Assembly (NCBI GenBank): GCA_903892995.1
Contig: CAITKP010000037.1
Span: forward strand, 62,001-126,000
Length of the DNA stretch: 64,000 nucleotides
From: an uncultured Campylobacterales bacterium
GTDB taxonomy: Bacteria > Campylobacterota > Campylobacteria > Campylobacterales > Sulfurimonadaceae
Direction: 5' to 3'
The notes under the pieces are model-generated. The model did no database searches. It saw only the letters and a list, made by a program, of their open reading frames with translations, and was not told the origin of the DNA. The number at the start of each line of letters is the position of its first letter. Within the stretch, counting starts at the first letter, position 1. Of the stretch, positions 19,912 through 27,970 are shown piece after piece. Position numbers and translations under genes: made by a program.

Positions 19912-20415
19912 TTATTTTACTGAGTTAAGAGCTGCTTCGTAGTTTGGCTCTTCTGTAATTTCTGGAACGATCTCTTTATAAGTTACGATTCCCTCTTCAT
20001 TTACAGCAAAAATAGCTCTACATGTAACACCAGCAAGTACAGAACCGCCAAGTAATACACCATAAGCGTTAGCGAAATCTTTGTTTCTGAAATCTGAAGT
20101 TACTGTTAAGTTGTTAATACCTTCAGCTTGACAAAAACGACCAGCAGCAAATGGAAGGTCAAGAGAAACGATAGTTGGTTTAACACCTTCTAATGCAGCA
20201 GCTTTTGCATTGAAATTACGAGTTTCAGCAGCACATACACCTGTATCTAATGAAGGAACAACAATAATAAGTTGTTTGTGACCTTGAGCGCCACCAACTA
20301 CTACATCACCTAAACCATCTGAATTTACAACTGTAACTTCTGGTGCTTTATCTCCAACATTTACTTCATTTCCTAATAACTCTACGTCTGTACCTTTAAA
20401 TTTTGTAGTTGCCAT
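19912..20415 (-). CDS. tpx: Thiol peroxidase Tpx
   Basis: A 167-residue atypical 2-Cys peroxiredoxin that reduces lipid and organic hydroperoxides with thioredoxin. Peroxidatic Cys61 lies in PSLDTGVCAAET and resolving Cys95 in AGRFCQAEG, the defining spacing of Tpx. It is monocistronic with its own terminator. A palindrome variant at 20018-20027 encodes T-C-R in VTCRAIF. Confidence 0.96.
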   Translation of the reverse strand: MATTKFKGTDVELLGNEVNVGDKAPEVTVVNSDGLGDVVVGGAQGHKQLIIVVPSLDTGVCAAETRNFNAKAAALEGVKPTIVSLDLPFAAGRFCQAEGINNLTVTSDFRNKDFANAYGVLLGGSVLAGVTCRAIFAVNEEGIVTYKEIVPEITEEPNYEAALNSVK

Positions 20416-20525
20416 TTTGGCTCCTTATTTTTTGATTTTTAATTTTGATAGCGACAGTTTACTTAAATCGGATAACTTTTGTCTTAATTAGCAAATATCA
20501 CTTTTGACATAAGCATTATTTAAGA

Positions 20526-21503
20526 TTAAAGCTCGCTTCTTGAGCTTACATGTAAGGCATCATGAGGAGTAAACATCTTTTTATTATACATCTCAACGGC
20601 TACTCTTCCAATCATTGCAGCATTATCTGAACAATATTTCAACTCTGAGAGTAAAAGCGTAGCACCAAAAGGTTGCAAAAGCGTTTTAATCTGTTCTCTC
20701 AAATACAGATTCGCGCTCGCGCCGCCGACTATCGCAAAATGTTTTGGAGGATTTGTCTTAAAATATTTTTTGAGTTTTTGTATAAGATGTGCAACTGCAA
20801 TATGCTCAAAAGAAGCGGCAATATCTTTATAGTCTTCCTCTGTACCTTCCAAGACTGCCAAACGTACCGCATTTTTGAGTCCTGAGTAACTAAAAGCAAT
20901 TAGAGGCGATTGATGCAGCGGAATGGTAAATGGGTATCTTTTTCTATCTCCATCAAGTGCTAGTTTTTCGATCACAGGTCCACCTGGGTAACCTAGGTTC
21001 ATCATCTTGGCTACTTTATCAAAACTCTCTCCAAAGCTGTCATCACTTGTAGATGCCACCACTTTCATCTCTTCAAAACTTTTTGCTTGGATAACCTGTG
21101 TATGTCCACCAGAGACAAGCAAAACAGTAAGTGGGAACTGCGTCTCTTTTTCTATAAAAAGTGAGTAAATATGCCCTTTTAAATGGTTCACTCCGATGAT
21201 AGGAATCTTTAAAGCGATGCTAATCGCCTTTGCCATCGTTACGCCCTCGACAAGCGTGACAGCAAGTCCAGGTGTCGAGGTAACTGCTACGGCTTTTAAC
21301 TCACTAAAGTAGGGACGGCAAAGTTCCAAAATACGAGGAAGTGCTTCTGCATGAAGCCTTGAAGCAAGCTCAGGGACAACGCCGCCATAAACAGAATGCT
21401 CCAACTCTTGCGATATTTTTTTATGAAAAAGAAGCTTACATGTAGCGATTTCTGTAATAGCGATTGCGCTATCGTCGCAACTACTTTCAATGCTTAATAT
21501 CAC
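20526..21503 (-). CDS. tsaD: tRNA N6-threonylcarbamoyladenosine transferase TsaD
   Basis: A 325-residue ASKHA-fold enzyme that transfers threonylcarbamoyl to A37 of ANN-decoding tRNAs with TsaB/TsaE. It begins with GTG at 21501-21503 ([13 protein letters not shown]) and has the metal-binding [10 protein letters not shown] motif, LLVSGGHTQ and [12 protein letters not shown]. The GTG directly abuts the stop of the methyltransferase-like gene upstream, so that cassette now provides its upstream context. Palindromes at 20546-20555 (L-H-V) and 21436-21445 (T-C-K). Confidence 0.96.
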   Translation of the reverse strand: MILSIESSCDDSAIAITEIATCKLLFHKKISQELEHSVYGGVVPELASRLHAEALPRILELCRPYFSELKAVAVTSTPGLAVTLVEGVTMAKAISIALKIPIIGVNHLKGHIYSLFIEKETQFPLTVLLVSGGHTQVIQAKSFEEMKVVASTSDDSFGESFDKVAKMMNLGYPGGPVIEKLALDGDRKRYPFTIPLHQSPLIAFSYSGLKNAVRLAVLEGTEEDYKDIAASFEHIAVAHLIQKLKKYFKTNPPKHFAIVGGASANLYLREQIKTLLQPFGATLLLSELKYCSDNAAMIGRVAVEMYNKKMFTPHDALHVSSRSEL

Positions 21504-22382
21504 TCAACTATCCTTTTGTAAAATATGTAAATATTCAAAAGTATGATTCGCTTTATGATTTCTATTCTCGGTTTTATCTGCTTTAAATCTTTGATATTCT
21601 TTTGTTTTCAAGTCATATTTACCATATTTTTTCATGATGTTTTTAACGTCATCTTCACTCATAAGACCTTCATTGTTATAACTTAAAAAAATATATTTAA
21701 AATTTGCATTTTTTATAAGTTCTTCAAAACTTTTAGCAACCTCATTTTTTTTACAATAACTTGAACGGTTGTATTCTCTCATCCCCGTTTTCCCTTTTGG
21801 TTCAAACTCATCATAAAGTGCAATAGTATTTAAAAGATGATAGTTCGCACTATATTGTCTTTGATTGTAAGGTGGATCAAGGTATAAAATATCACCCTCT
21901 ATTTTTTTGATAAGCTCATTTGCATCTTCATTATAAACTTTGTGCTCATTTTCATTTTCTTCAAAAAGTGCTGGTTCAAGTAGCAATTCTTTTGAAGCTG
22001 ATTTTTTAATATGCTTCAAATATGCTCCATAAACTGAAGCCGTATTTGCTACTTTATCGGCACTTTCAAGTAAGGAAGCCAACAGAAAATAATACTCACT
22101 AGAATTTATTTTGTTAGCTTTTTGCCACTCATCTATTTTAGCTCTGATAGTGTCTATTTTTTTACCATTGTTATCGCTAAAATATTGTCTCTCCCCATGC
22201 CCACCTAAACAATAATTTTTGTAAATAAAACCATCATCTTTTAAAGCTAAACTATTTAATTCATCAATCAAATGTGAATAAGAAAACGGGATATGATTTT
22301 CAATGTAGTTTTTGTTAAGGACAAAACTATAACTTTCTAAATCGCTACTTATAACTTTTTTTATAAATGGATTAAAACACAT
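21504..22382 (-). CDS. D12-class adenine methyltransferase, N-terminus missing
   Basis: A 292-residue protein with the catalytic DPPY in ILYLDPPYNQRQYSANYHLL (169-172) and the D12/MethyltransfD12 layout. It starts at FNPFIKKVISSDLESYSFVL, which in relatives follows the AdoMet-binding FxGTG motif I. That motif and the preceding 40-50 residues are absent. A TAG stop lies 9 bases upstream in frame, and neither other frame restores the motif. The start overlaps the 72-residue gene stop (TAATG). It is probably a deletion-damaged or unusual modification enzyme. Confidence 0.75.
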   Translation of the reverse strand: MCFNPFIKKVISSDLESYSFVLNKNYIENHIPFSYSHLIDELNSLALKDDGFIYKNYCLGGHGERQYFSDNNGKKIDTIRAKIDEWQKANKINSSEYYFLLASLLESADKVANTASVYGAYLKHIKKSASKELLLEPALFEENENEHKVYNEDANELIKKIEGDILYLDPPYNQRQYSANYHLLNTIALYDEFEPKGKTGMREYNRSSYCKKNEVAKSFEELIKNANFKYIFLSYNNEGLMSEDDVKNIMKKYGKYDLKTKEYQRFKADKTENRNHKANHTFEYLHILQKDS

Positions 22383-22600
22383 TATTGTATCCTAGTTCTT
22401 TTTTTCATAATACTATATCCGTACTGTTTCAAACCATCTTTTGACATATCAATATTTCCTTCAAAACTCTCTTCTGAAACTAACGAATCAGCAAATTGTT
22501 CTATTGAATCAAAATTCCATTTATAATTTGGGTACTTTTCATTGATGTTATCTTCGTCAATTTTAATTTCTACTTCCAGTAAATATTTAAATGTTTTCAT
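22382..22600 (-). CDS. Small acidic protein of the restriction-modification cassette, unknown
   Basis: 72 residues (MKTFKYLLEVEIKIDED start), acidic, with no recognised motif or membrane span. It lies 2 bases after the HNH gene and overlaps the D12 methyltransferase start (TAATG), so it is inside the operon. It could be a specificity or control accessory, or debris from the event that removed the methyltransferase N-terminus. No ribosome site decides between these. Confidence 0.5.
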   Translation of the reverse strand: MKTFKYLLEVEIKIDEDNINEKYPNYKWNFDSIEQFADSLVSEESFEGNIDMSKDGLKQYGYSIMKKRTRIQ

Positions 22601-22602
22601 TA

Positions 22603-23313
22603 TTAACCTTGAAAAATATATCTTCTGTGATATTCTAAAAACTCTTCTCTACCGCTAACTGGTAAATCATCAATAACTTGCCCATGAACTATACCTAATC
22701 TTTGAATGTTGTCTTTTGTCAATTTATTGGATATTAAAATCTCTTTTTTTGGTGTAAAAGTAATAAGACCAACACTTTTATCAAAAAGTTTATCAAATAA
22801 TGGAGATAATAAAAATCCATTGTTTATATCCAATCTTTCGCTATTATCACAATATACCCAAGGCTTAATATGACTTGCAATTAACAATCTTTTTTCATTT
22901 ATATGAGTAATAGGACATTGTTTCAAGCTTTTTAATAAAGCCTGTCTAAAATCATTTTGTCCTATTCTAATTTTTTGATTTACAATTTTCTCAGTTTCCG
23001 CTCTTTTGATATTTTTAAGTACCACTTGATTATCGGTAAATTCAATATATTTATCATCACTATTTTCTAATTTATTTACAAAATCAGTTAAAGCATAAAC
23101 ACCTTTGGCAATTCTAGTAAATCTATTATCTCTTTGAACTCTTTCTTGAATTGTATTATCAGGAGTAAGTCCAGTTTTTTTACGATATTTTTCAATATTG
23201 TCATAAATATATTTTAGTGGTGCATAACCACCATTATCTAGTATGACTTTTTCAATTGCTTCTGAATATGTCAAATCATTATGCACAATATCTTTCCTTT
23301 TTATAGACATCAC
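22603..23313 (-). CDS. HARE-HTH plus HNH restriction endonuclease
   Basis: A 236-residue protein. Residues about 12-75 (TYSEAIEKVILDNGGYAPLK, ERVQRDNRFTRIAKGVYALT) form a HARE-HTH winged-helix of the kind found in restriction endonucleases. Residues about 125-205 are an HNH nuclease with CPITHINEKRLLIASHIKPW and NNGFLLSPLFDKLFD. Its start (two adjacent Met codons) overlaps the upstream methyltransferase by 35 bases. By context it is the nuclease of a type II system flanked by two methyltransferases. The recognition sequence is unknown. Confidence 0.75.
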   Translation of the reverse strand: MMSIKRKDIVHNDLTYSEAIEKVILDNGGYAPLKYIYDNIEKYRKKTGLTPDNTIQERVQRDNRFTRIAKGVYALTDFVNKLENSDDKYIEFTDNQVVLKNIKRAETEKIVNQKIRIGQNDFRQALLKSLKQCPITHINEKRLLIASHIKPWVYCDNSERLDINNGFLLSPLFDKLFDKSVGLITFTPKKEILISNKLTKDNIQRLGIVHGQVIDDLPVSGREEFLEYHRRYIFQG

Positions 23314-23890
23314 CTATCACAACCGCAAAATATCTATCCTTATCAAGATGCTTCAAACTATTTTCACATATGATTTTAAATTTTTTAACAAACTCATTAA
23401 TATTATCTATCTTTGACATATCATTTTCATCATCTGTAAACTTCACTATATCCATATAAGGTGGGTGCATAAGTACAAATTGTACCGATTTGATTCCAAG
23501 TTTTTCATTTGCATTTCCGAGGCTCTTGTCCACTTGTTGTTCATCCATACTATTGCAATGGTTGATATAAAAATTGTTTTCATATTTTCCATCGCCCATA
23601 GCGTTGTTTACATATTCAAACATTGCTGGATTTATATCAAATCCTATATATTTACGATTAAGCTTTTCGCATTCAAAAAGTGTTGTTCCACTTCCCATAA
23701 ATGGCTCTAATATAACATCATTTTCTTGTGTGTATCGTCTGATAAGTTGATTTGGAATTTGTGGAATAAAATTACCGTGATAAACATTTTTATGTTTTCC
23801 ACTTTTATCTCTTTCGTTTATAAGCCAAAGAGAATCCGTATTTATGTCGCTCTCTTGCCATTTTGTCATATCCAGATCATTCCATCTCAT
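23279..23890 (-). CDS. N4/N6 DNA methyltransferase, apparently C-terminally short
   Basis: A 203-residue protein with AdoMet motif I EPFMGSGTT (62-70), FDINP, and catalytic motif IV HPPY (142-145). It ends abruptly at VVIGDVYKKERYCA. Relatives continue for tens of residues after the GDV segment, so the C-terminus looks cut where the HNH gene begins. It is the first gene of a four-gene cassette that interrupts the tsaD-dxr neighbourhood. It may still bind AdoMet. Confidence 0.75.
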   Translation of the reverse strand: MRWNDLDMTKWQESDINTDSLWLINERDKSGKHKNVYHGNFIPQIPNQLIRRYTQENDVILEPFMGSGTTLFECEKLNRKYIGFDINPAMFEYVNNAMGDGKYENNFYINHCNSMDEQQVDKSLGNANEKLGIKSVQFVLMHPPYMDIVKFTDDENDMSKIDNINEFVKKFKIICENSLKHLDKDRYFAVVIGDVYKKERYCA

Positions 23891-23893
23891 TTA

Positions 23894-24421
23894 TCATCCT
23901 TTCACCATCGCAACCATCTCATCCCATGCTCCATATCCGCTTGCTGTGTTGATGTGTCCCGCTTCATCTAAAACGATGTGCCTACATGTAAGCGCTTGCG
24001 CTAAAGATATTGCCTCTTCTTGAAGCATATATTGATCATTTGTGGAAGTGATGAGTGTGACACTTTGTGCGTACAGATCATTTGGGACATCTACACTAAA
24101 AAAAGTAGAGAGTTCCTCTATCTCACATGTAAGGCTAGGAGGCGCGACCAAAAAAAGCTTTTTTACAGGGTATGCTTTTTGTTGATGGCATAGATGAAAC
24201 CAAAGCGTGTTTGCCAAAGAGTGGCACACAAGTACATCTGGACGAAAATCTTTTAAAATCCCCTCTACTTGCTCCATCCAAACATCTAGGTTTGGTGCAT
24301 CTTTCTCTTTTAAAAGAGGAAAGCAAACCGTGCCATAATCTTTAGCCAACTCTGCTGCAAGGTAGCTTTGCCAGTGTGGAAAATCGCTTCCGCCCCAACC
24401 GTGCAAAATGAGTGTTTTCAT
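23894..24421 (-). CDS. RBBP9/YdeN-type serine hydrolase
   Basis: A 175-residue alpha/beta-hydrolase of the compact RBBP9/YdeN family. LHGWGGSDFPHWQSYL is near the N-terminus, the nucleophile elbow is CHSLANTLW (Ser), and the catalytic His lies in EAGHINTASGYG. The substrate is unknown. Its start overlaps the dxr stop by 4 bases. Palindrome variants at 23982 and 24123 encode its two L-T-C segments. Confidence 0.8.
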   Translation of the reverse strand: MKTLILHGWGGSDFPHWQSYLAAELAKDYGTVCFPLLKEKDAPNLDVWMEQVEGILKDFRPDVLVCHSLANTLWFHLCHQQKAYPVKKLFLVAPPSLTCEIEELSTFFSVDVPNDLYAQSVTLITSTNDQYMLQEEAISLAQALTCRHIVLDEAGHINTASGYGAWDEMVAMVKG

Positions 24422-25488
24422 GCAAGAGACTCCACAAAAGCACGCACCTCTTTATCTATAGCAAAAACATCTTCCACGCTTGAGGGCGCATCACTAAACT
24501 TTTCAAACGCTTTAATAATATCTTTTGAAATATCCAAAAATCCATTTTTTCCAAGAAGAAACTTTGCGATTGAAGCTTCATTTGCAGCATTGACCACGAC
24601 ACCGAGTTTAGGATTTTTTAAGAGTTCCTCTTTGATCTGCCACACGCCATAGCGCGCAACATCGATTGAACGAAACTCCAGACTTCCTGCTTTTACAAGA
24701 TCAACAGGAGTTAAAATCTGCTCATCAACTCTGCCCATAATCGCATAAGAGATAGGAAGTTGCATCGAAGCATTCGCAATATGCGCTGTTGTAGAGCCAT
24801 CTTTAAAGTTTATAAGTGCATGAATAAGGGATTTTGTCTCGATGATCGCATCATAGTTGCCCTCGCCAAAAAGCCATCTTGCTTCTAGGAGTTCAAACAT
24901 CTTGTTGACCATCGTCGCACTGTCAATGGTGATTTTTTGTCCCATCGACCAATTTGGATGCTTTTGTGTGTCAGCGAGTGAGGCGGTTGCAAGATCTTTT
25001 AGATCCCAATCCCGAAATGCTCCACCGCTTGCTGTGATAGTCATACTTGCAATAGCTCGATTTTGCATCAAATACCAAAGCCCAAAATGCTCACTGTCGA
25101 TTGGCTGGATTTTAGAAGTATCTATAAAAGCCCCAGCAGCAACGAGGCTTTCTTTATTTGCCAAAGCCACGCGTTTGCCGCACTCTATAGCTTTGAGTGT
25201 TGGGCGAAGACCTAAAAATCCTACAAGCGCATTGACAACAAGTGAACTTGAAGAGTTTTCTATCGCCTCAAGGATCGCTTCTTCGCCACATAAAACATTT
25301 GCATGCTCTACAAGGCTACGATCTTTTTCTTGAGAAACAACAACAATACGAGGCTTATGAATTTTTATTTGTTCGTTTAAAAGGGAGATATTTTTGCCAG
25401 CAACCAAAATATCTACATGTAAATGAAATCGCTTAGCGATCTCAAGAGTATTGACTCCGATGGAGCCTGTACTTCCTAGTAGGATCAA
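24418..25488 (-). CDS. dxr: 1-deoxy-D-xylulose 5-phosphate reductoisomerase
   Basis: A full-length 356-residue enzyme of the MEP isoprenoid pathway, making 2-C-methyl-D-erythritol 4-phosphate. Visible are the NADPH loop GSTGSIG (5-11), ALANKESLVAAG, ITASGGAFRD, GQKITIDSATMVNK and the metal-binding acidic residues around QPIDSEH. It lies between the hydrolase and cdsA; dxr-cdsA is a conserved pair in Campylobacter. A palindrome variant encodes L-H-V near residue 24. Confidence 0.96.
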   Translation of the reverse strand: MILLGSTGSIGVNTLEIAKRFHLHVDILVAGKNISLLNEQIKIHKPRIVVVSQEKDRSLVEHANVLCGEEAILEAIENSSSSLVVNALVGFLGLRPTLKAIECGKRVALANKESLVAAGAFIDTSKIQPIDSEHFGLWYLMQNRAIASMTITASGGAFRDWDLKDLATASLADTQKHPNWSMGQKITIDSATMVNKMFELLEARWLFGEGNYDAIIETKSLIHALINFKDGSTTAHIANASMQLPISYAIMGRVDEQILTPVDLVKAGSLEFRSIDVARYGVWQIKEELLKNPKLGVVVNAANEASIAKFLLGKNGFLDISKDIIKAFEKFSDAPSSVEDVFAIDKEVRAFVESLA

Positions 25489-25491
25489 GCT

Positions 25492-26256
25492 TTATACCAA
25501 ACCACGAAGCATTACAAGCATCACAACCGATGCAAAAAGGTATCCATCAATTCTATCTAAAACTCCGCCATGTCCAGGGAGAATATGTCCGCTGTCTTTT
25601 ACTCCAGCCTTGCGTTTGAGATAGCTCTCAAAGAGATCCCCAAAAATCGAAGAAAATGCTACGAGAAAAGTGATGATAATTGCAAGTGGTGTGCCAACGA
25701 TCTCTATTCCAAAGTAAAAACCAGCCGCTGTTGCGATCAAAACACCGCCAACTACGCCCTCAATAGTTTTCTTCGGACTTGTCGGAGAAAATGGAGTTCT
25801 TCCAATAGTTTTTCCAACGATAAAAGCACCGATATCTGTTGCTGCGACGGCAACAACAAGCCATAATAGCGAGATCATCGCATACTCTTGATAAAGTGTC
25901 CAGATATAAAGCATTCCAGCTGTTGGATATAAAAATGGCAAAAAGTTTTTCCACGGAATATTTTGCGTGTATGCCACAGCGCCAAAAAAGATAACGCCAG
26001 AGATTACTAAAAGATCATCGCCATAAGGGTAAAAGAGTGCTGCGACCCACAAAACTGCGGCATAAAAAAAGAGAGAGTTTTTCTCAAGCCCAAAAAGTGC
26101 ATTTGCCTCATAAAAAGCAAAAAGGTAGATGACACCAAGAAAAAGCCATGTCACATAAAAATTATCGATATATCCAACACCAGCTATCACCGCAATTAGT
26201 GCGATACCAGTAAGAATTCTGTCTCTCAAAGAAGCATCCGTTTTTAATATACTCAT
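25492..26256 (-). CDS. cdsA: Phosphatidate cytidylyltransferase
   Basis: A 254-residue inner-membrane enzyme with about 7-8 spans that converts phosphatidate and CTP to CDP-diacylglycerol. The family signature is complete at the C-terminus: SYLKRKAGVKDSGHILPGHGG then DRIDGYLF. It lies 3 bases before dxr. The full length and intact signature support function. Confidence 0.95.
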   Translation of the reverse strand: MSILKTDASLRDRILTGIALIAVIAGVGYIDNFYVTWLFLGVIYLFAFYEANALFGLEKNSLFFYAAVLWVAALFYPYGDDLLVISGVIFFGAVAYTQNIPWKNFLPFLYPTAGMLYIWTLYQEYAMISLLWLVVAVAATDIGAFIVGKTIGRTPFSPTSPKKTIEGVVGGVLIATAAGFYFGIEIVGTPLAIIITFLVAFSSIFGDLFESYLKRKAGVKDSGHILPGHGGVLDRIDGYLFASVVMLVMLRGLV

Positions 26257-26297
26257 AGAAATTCCAATCTAAAAAATGATAGTTTAATTATATCCTA

Positions 26298-26600
26298 TCA
26301 AACTTTAATATCTAAATGGTGAAACTCTTCATGCTCTTCTTTATGACTCCCATGCTGCTTTTTAGGAGAGCGTTTTTGCTCCTCATCACTCTCTTGTCTT
26401 TGATGTTCGCGATCCTCATCGATCTCATTGTTGTCTTCTGTTGGGCGAACCTCTATGACCTCTTTTTCAGCTTCACTCACAGCAATGCCCGCTGCAAGAT
26501 TTTGCATCTCAACGCGCGCTATTTTGGTATTTTGCTCACTCGCCACATTTGCCATCTGCTGGTTTACATAGATCGTACTTCCCACTGCATCTAGCGCCAT
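26298..26600 (-). CDS. Conserved hypothetical charged, His-rich protein
   Basis: A 100-residue protein. The N-terminal half is a mixed helical segment (ALDAVGSTIYVNQQMANVAS). The C-terminal half is extremely hydrophilic, rich in Glu, Lys and His, probably disordered. It lies between cdsA and the NFACT gene in the same direction, a position that also holds an uncharacterised gene in Campylobacter. No function can be assigned. The AGGAG ribosome site before the ATG supports expression. Confidence 0.65.
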   Translation of the reverse strand: MALDAVGSTIYVNQQMANVASEQNTKIARVEMQNLAAGIAVSEAEKEVIEVRPTEDNNEIDEDREHQRQESDEEQKRSPKKQHGSHKEEHEEFHHLDIKV

Positions 26601-26611
26601 TTTTGTCTCCT

Positions 26612-27940
26612 TTAAAGAGTGTTATCAACCTCGATTGTGCTGTATTTGTTGTAGAGAACATTTGCGCCCTCTTGCATCTTTACTTCACGTCTTGGCGTAT
26701 AATCGACCAAATAGCGCCCTTTTTCAAATACAGAAAACTCTACACAGAGTTTTGCGGCTTCATAGATGATCTGGATCGGCAATGATTGTTTATCCGAGAC
26801 AATGATCACATGCGCGGATGGACGATCTTTGAGATGCAACCATGTGTCTTTTGCTTTTGCCTTTTGCAAAAGTTCAATATTTCCCTTTTCACTTTTGCCG
26901 ATCATCACTTTATACCCATCGATAAAAAACTGCTCTATCGATTCACTCTGTTTTACCTTTTTTTCCTGTTTTTTTGTAGGAAAAAGAAGCTCTATTTTAG
27001 AGATATCCTGTGCATTTTGCACTGTTTGAACAAAGTGTTGTAAAAATGTAATCTTCTCTTGCAAAGAAGCACGCTCTATATGAAGATTTTTTGCTTTTTG
27101 CTTGGACTTTTTTGAGAGTTTGAAAAAATATTTTGCGATATCTGAGGGTGTTGCAAAAAGAGAAGAGAGTTTTATCTCCAACTCATTTCCCTCAAAATCT
27201 TTTACATGTAAGGGATTTTGGTATGGTTTTAAAAGATGAATATTTGCCAACACTATTTGACCTAAATACTCATTTTTTTGCGCTTCCTCTTTAAGAGCAT
27301 TTTCATCCTCCAAAGTGCCAAACGATCTTCTAAGTCGTGAGAGTTTTTTCTCTAAAAGAGCACACTTTTGCTTTTTTAAAACATCAACTCTTGCATCCAT
27401 ACGCTCACTGTATGTCTCATATAAAAAGCTCTCAATATCTTCTATTGGGTACTCTTTTGCAACAAATGGCGCATTTGGCGGAGGAAGCAGTTTTTGCCCG
27501 ACTCGCACCTCTCGAAATGAGGAAAAAAGATCGATGTGACGTAGAGCTTCAAGCACCACCTCATCCTCATCAAGGATGATAATATTGGTGTATTTACCGG
27601 TAAACTCAAACTGTAAATAGCTTCTGATCTCTTTATACGCACCCTTTTGAAGGGTTGAAAATCGCAATATTTTATCATCTCCTACAAGATGAACATCCTC
27701 TATTTCACAGCGGTTAAAACGCTTAAAAAGCACTACATCAAAAGGTGCGCTATAAACTTTTGAACGCGTATAAGTCTTACATGTAAAGATTGCAGAATTG
27801 GAGCGAACCATATCAAAATAGATCTCAGCATCTTTATCAAATGCTACCTTGACGATAGTATCTGAGACTCGATAAATAGCACTGATTTTTTGAAATTTTT
27901 TAAAATAATCTATAAGTTGTTTGAGGTGTGATAGTTTCAT
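26612..27940 (-). CDS. NFACT family protein (RqcH/fibronectin-binding type)
   Basis: A 442-residue protein with the NFACT-N domain, a central coiled coil (about 190-330) and the C-terminal NFACT-R domain (DTWLHLKDRPSAHVII). Members such as RqcH bind obstructed 50S subunits and tag stalled nascent chains with alanine. Older names call them fibronectin-binding. Palindromes at 27202-27211 (L-H-V) and 27777-27786 (T-C-K) lie in loops. Its place next to cdsA matches Campylobacter gene order. Confidence 0.85.
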   Translation of the reverse strand: MKLSHLKQLIDYFKKFQKISAIYRVSDTIVKVAFDKDAEIYFDMVRSNSAIFTCKTYTRSKVYSAPFDVVLFKRFNRCEIEDVHLVGDDKILRFSTLQKGAYKEIRSYLQFEFTGKYTNIIILDEDEVVLEALRHIDLFSSFREVRVGQKLLPPPNAPFVAKEYPIEDIESFLYETYSERMDARVDVLKKQKCALLEKKLSRLRRSFGTLEDENALKEEAQKNEYLGQIVLANIHLLKPYQNPLHVKDFEGNELEIKLSSLFATPSDIAKYFFKLSKKSKQKAKNLHIERASLQEKITFLQHFVQTVQNAQDISKIELLFPTKKQEKKVKQSESIEQFFIDGYKVMIGKSEKGNIELLQKAKAKDTWLHLKDRPSAHVIIVSDKQSLPIQIIYEAAKLCVEFSVFEKGRYLVDYTPRREVKMQEGANVLYNKYSTIEVDNTL

Positions 27941-27970
27941 AAAAGGATTGTATCAAAATAATGATTTTCC

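Noticed and set aside
21504-23890. Use of absent palindromes as proof of recent transfer
   Set aside because: Other native stretches (1-4.3 kb, recA-eno, 49-53 kb, 61-64 kb) also lack perfect copies, and the tRNA-linked island does contain one, so absence alone is not diagnostic.
24857-25333. 158-codon forward open frame inside dxr
   Set aside because: It is antisense to a fully conserved dxr reading frame and has no ribosome site; its Ser/Pro-rich translation is typical of a shadow frame.
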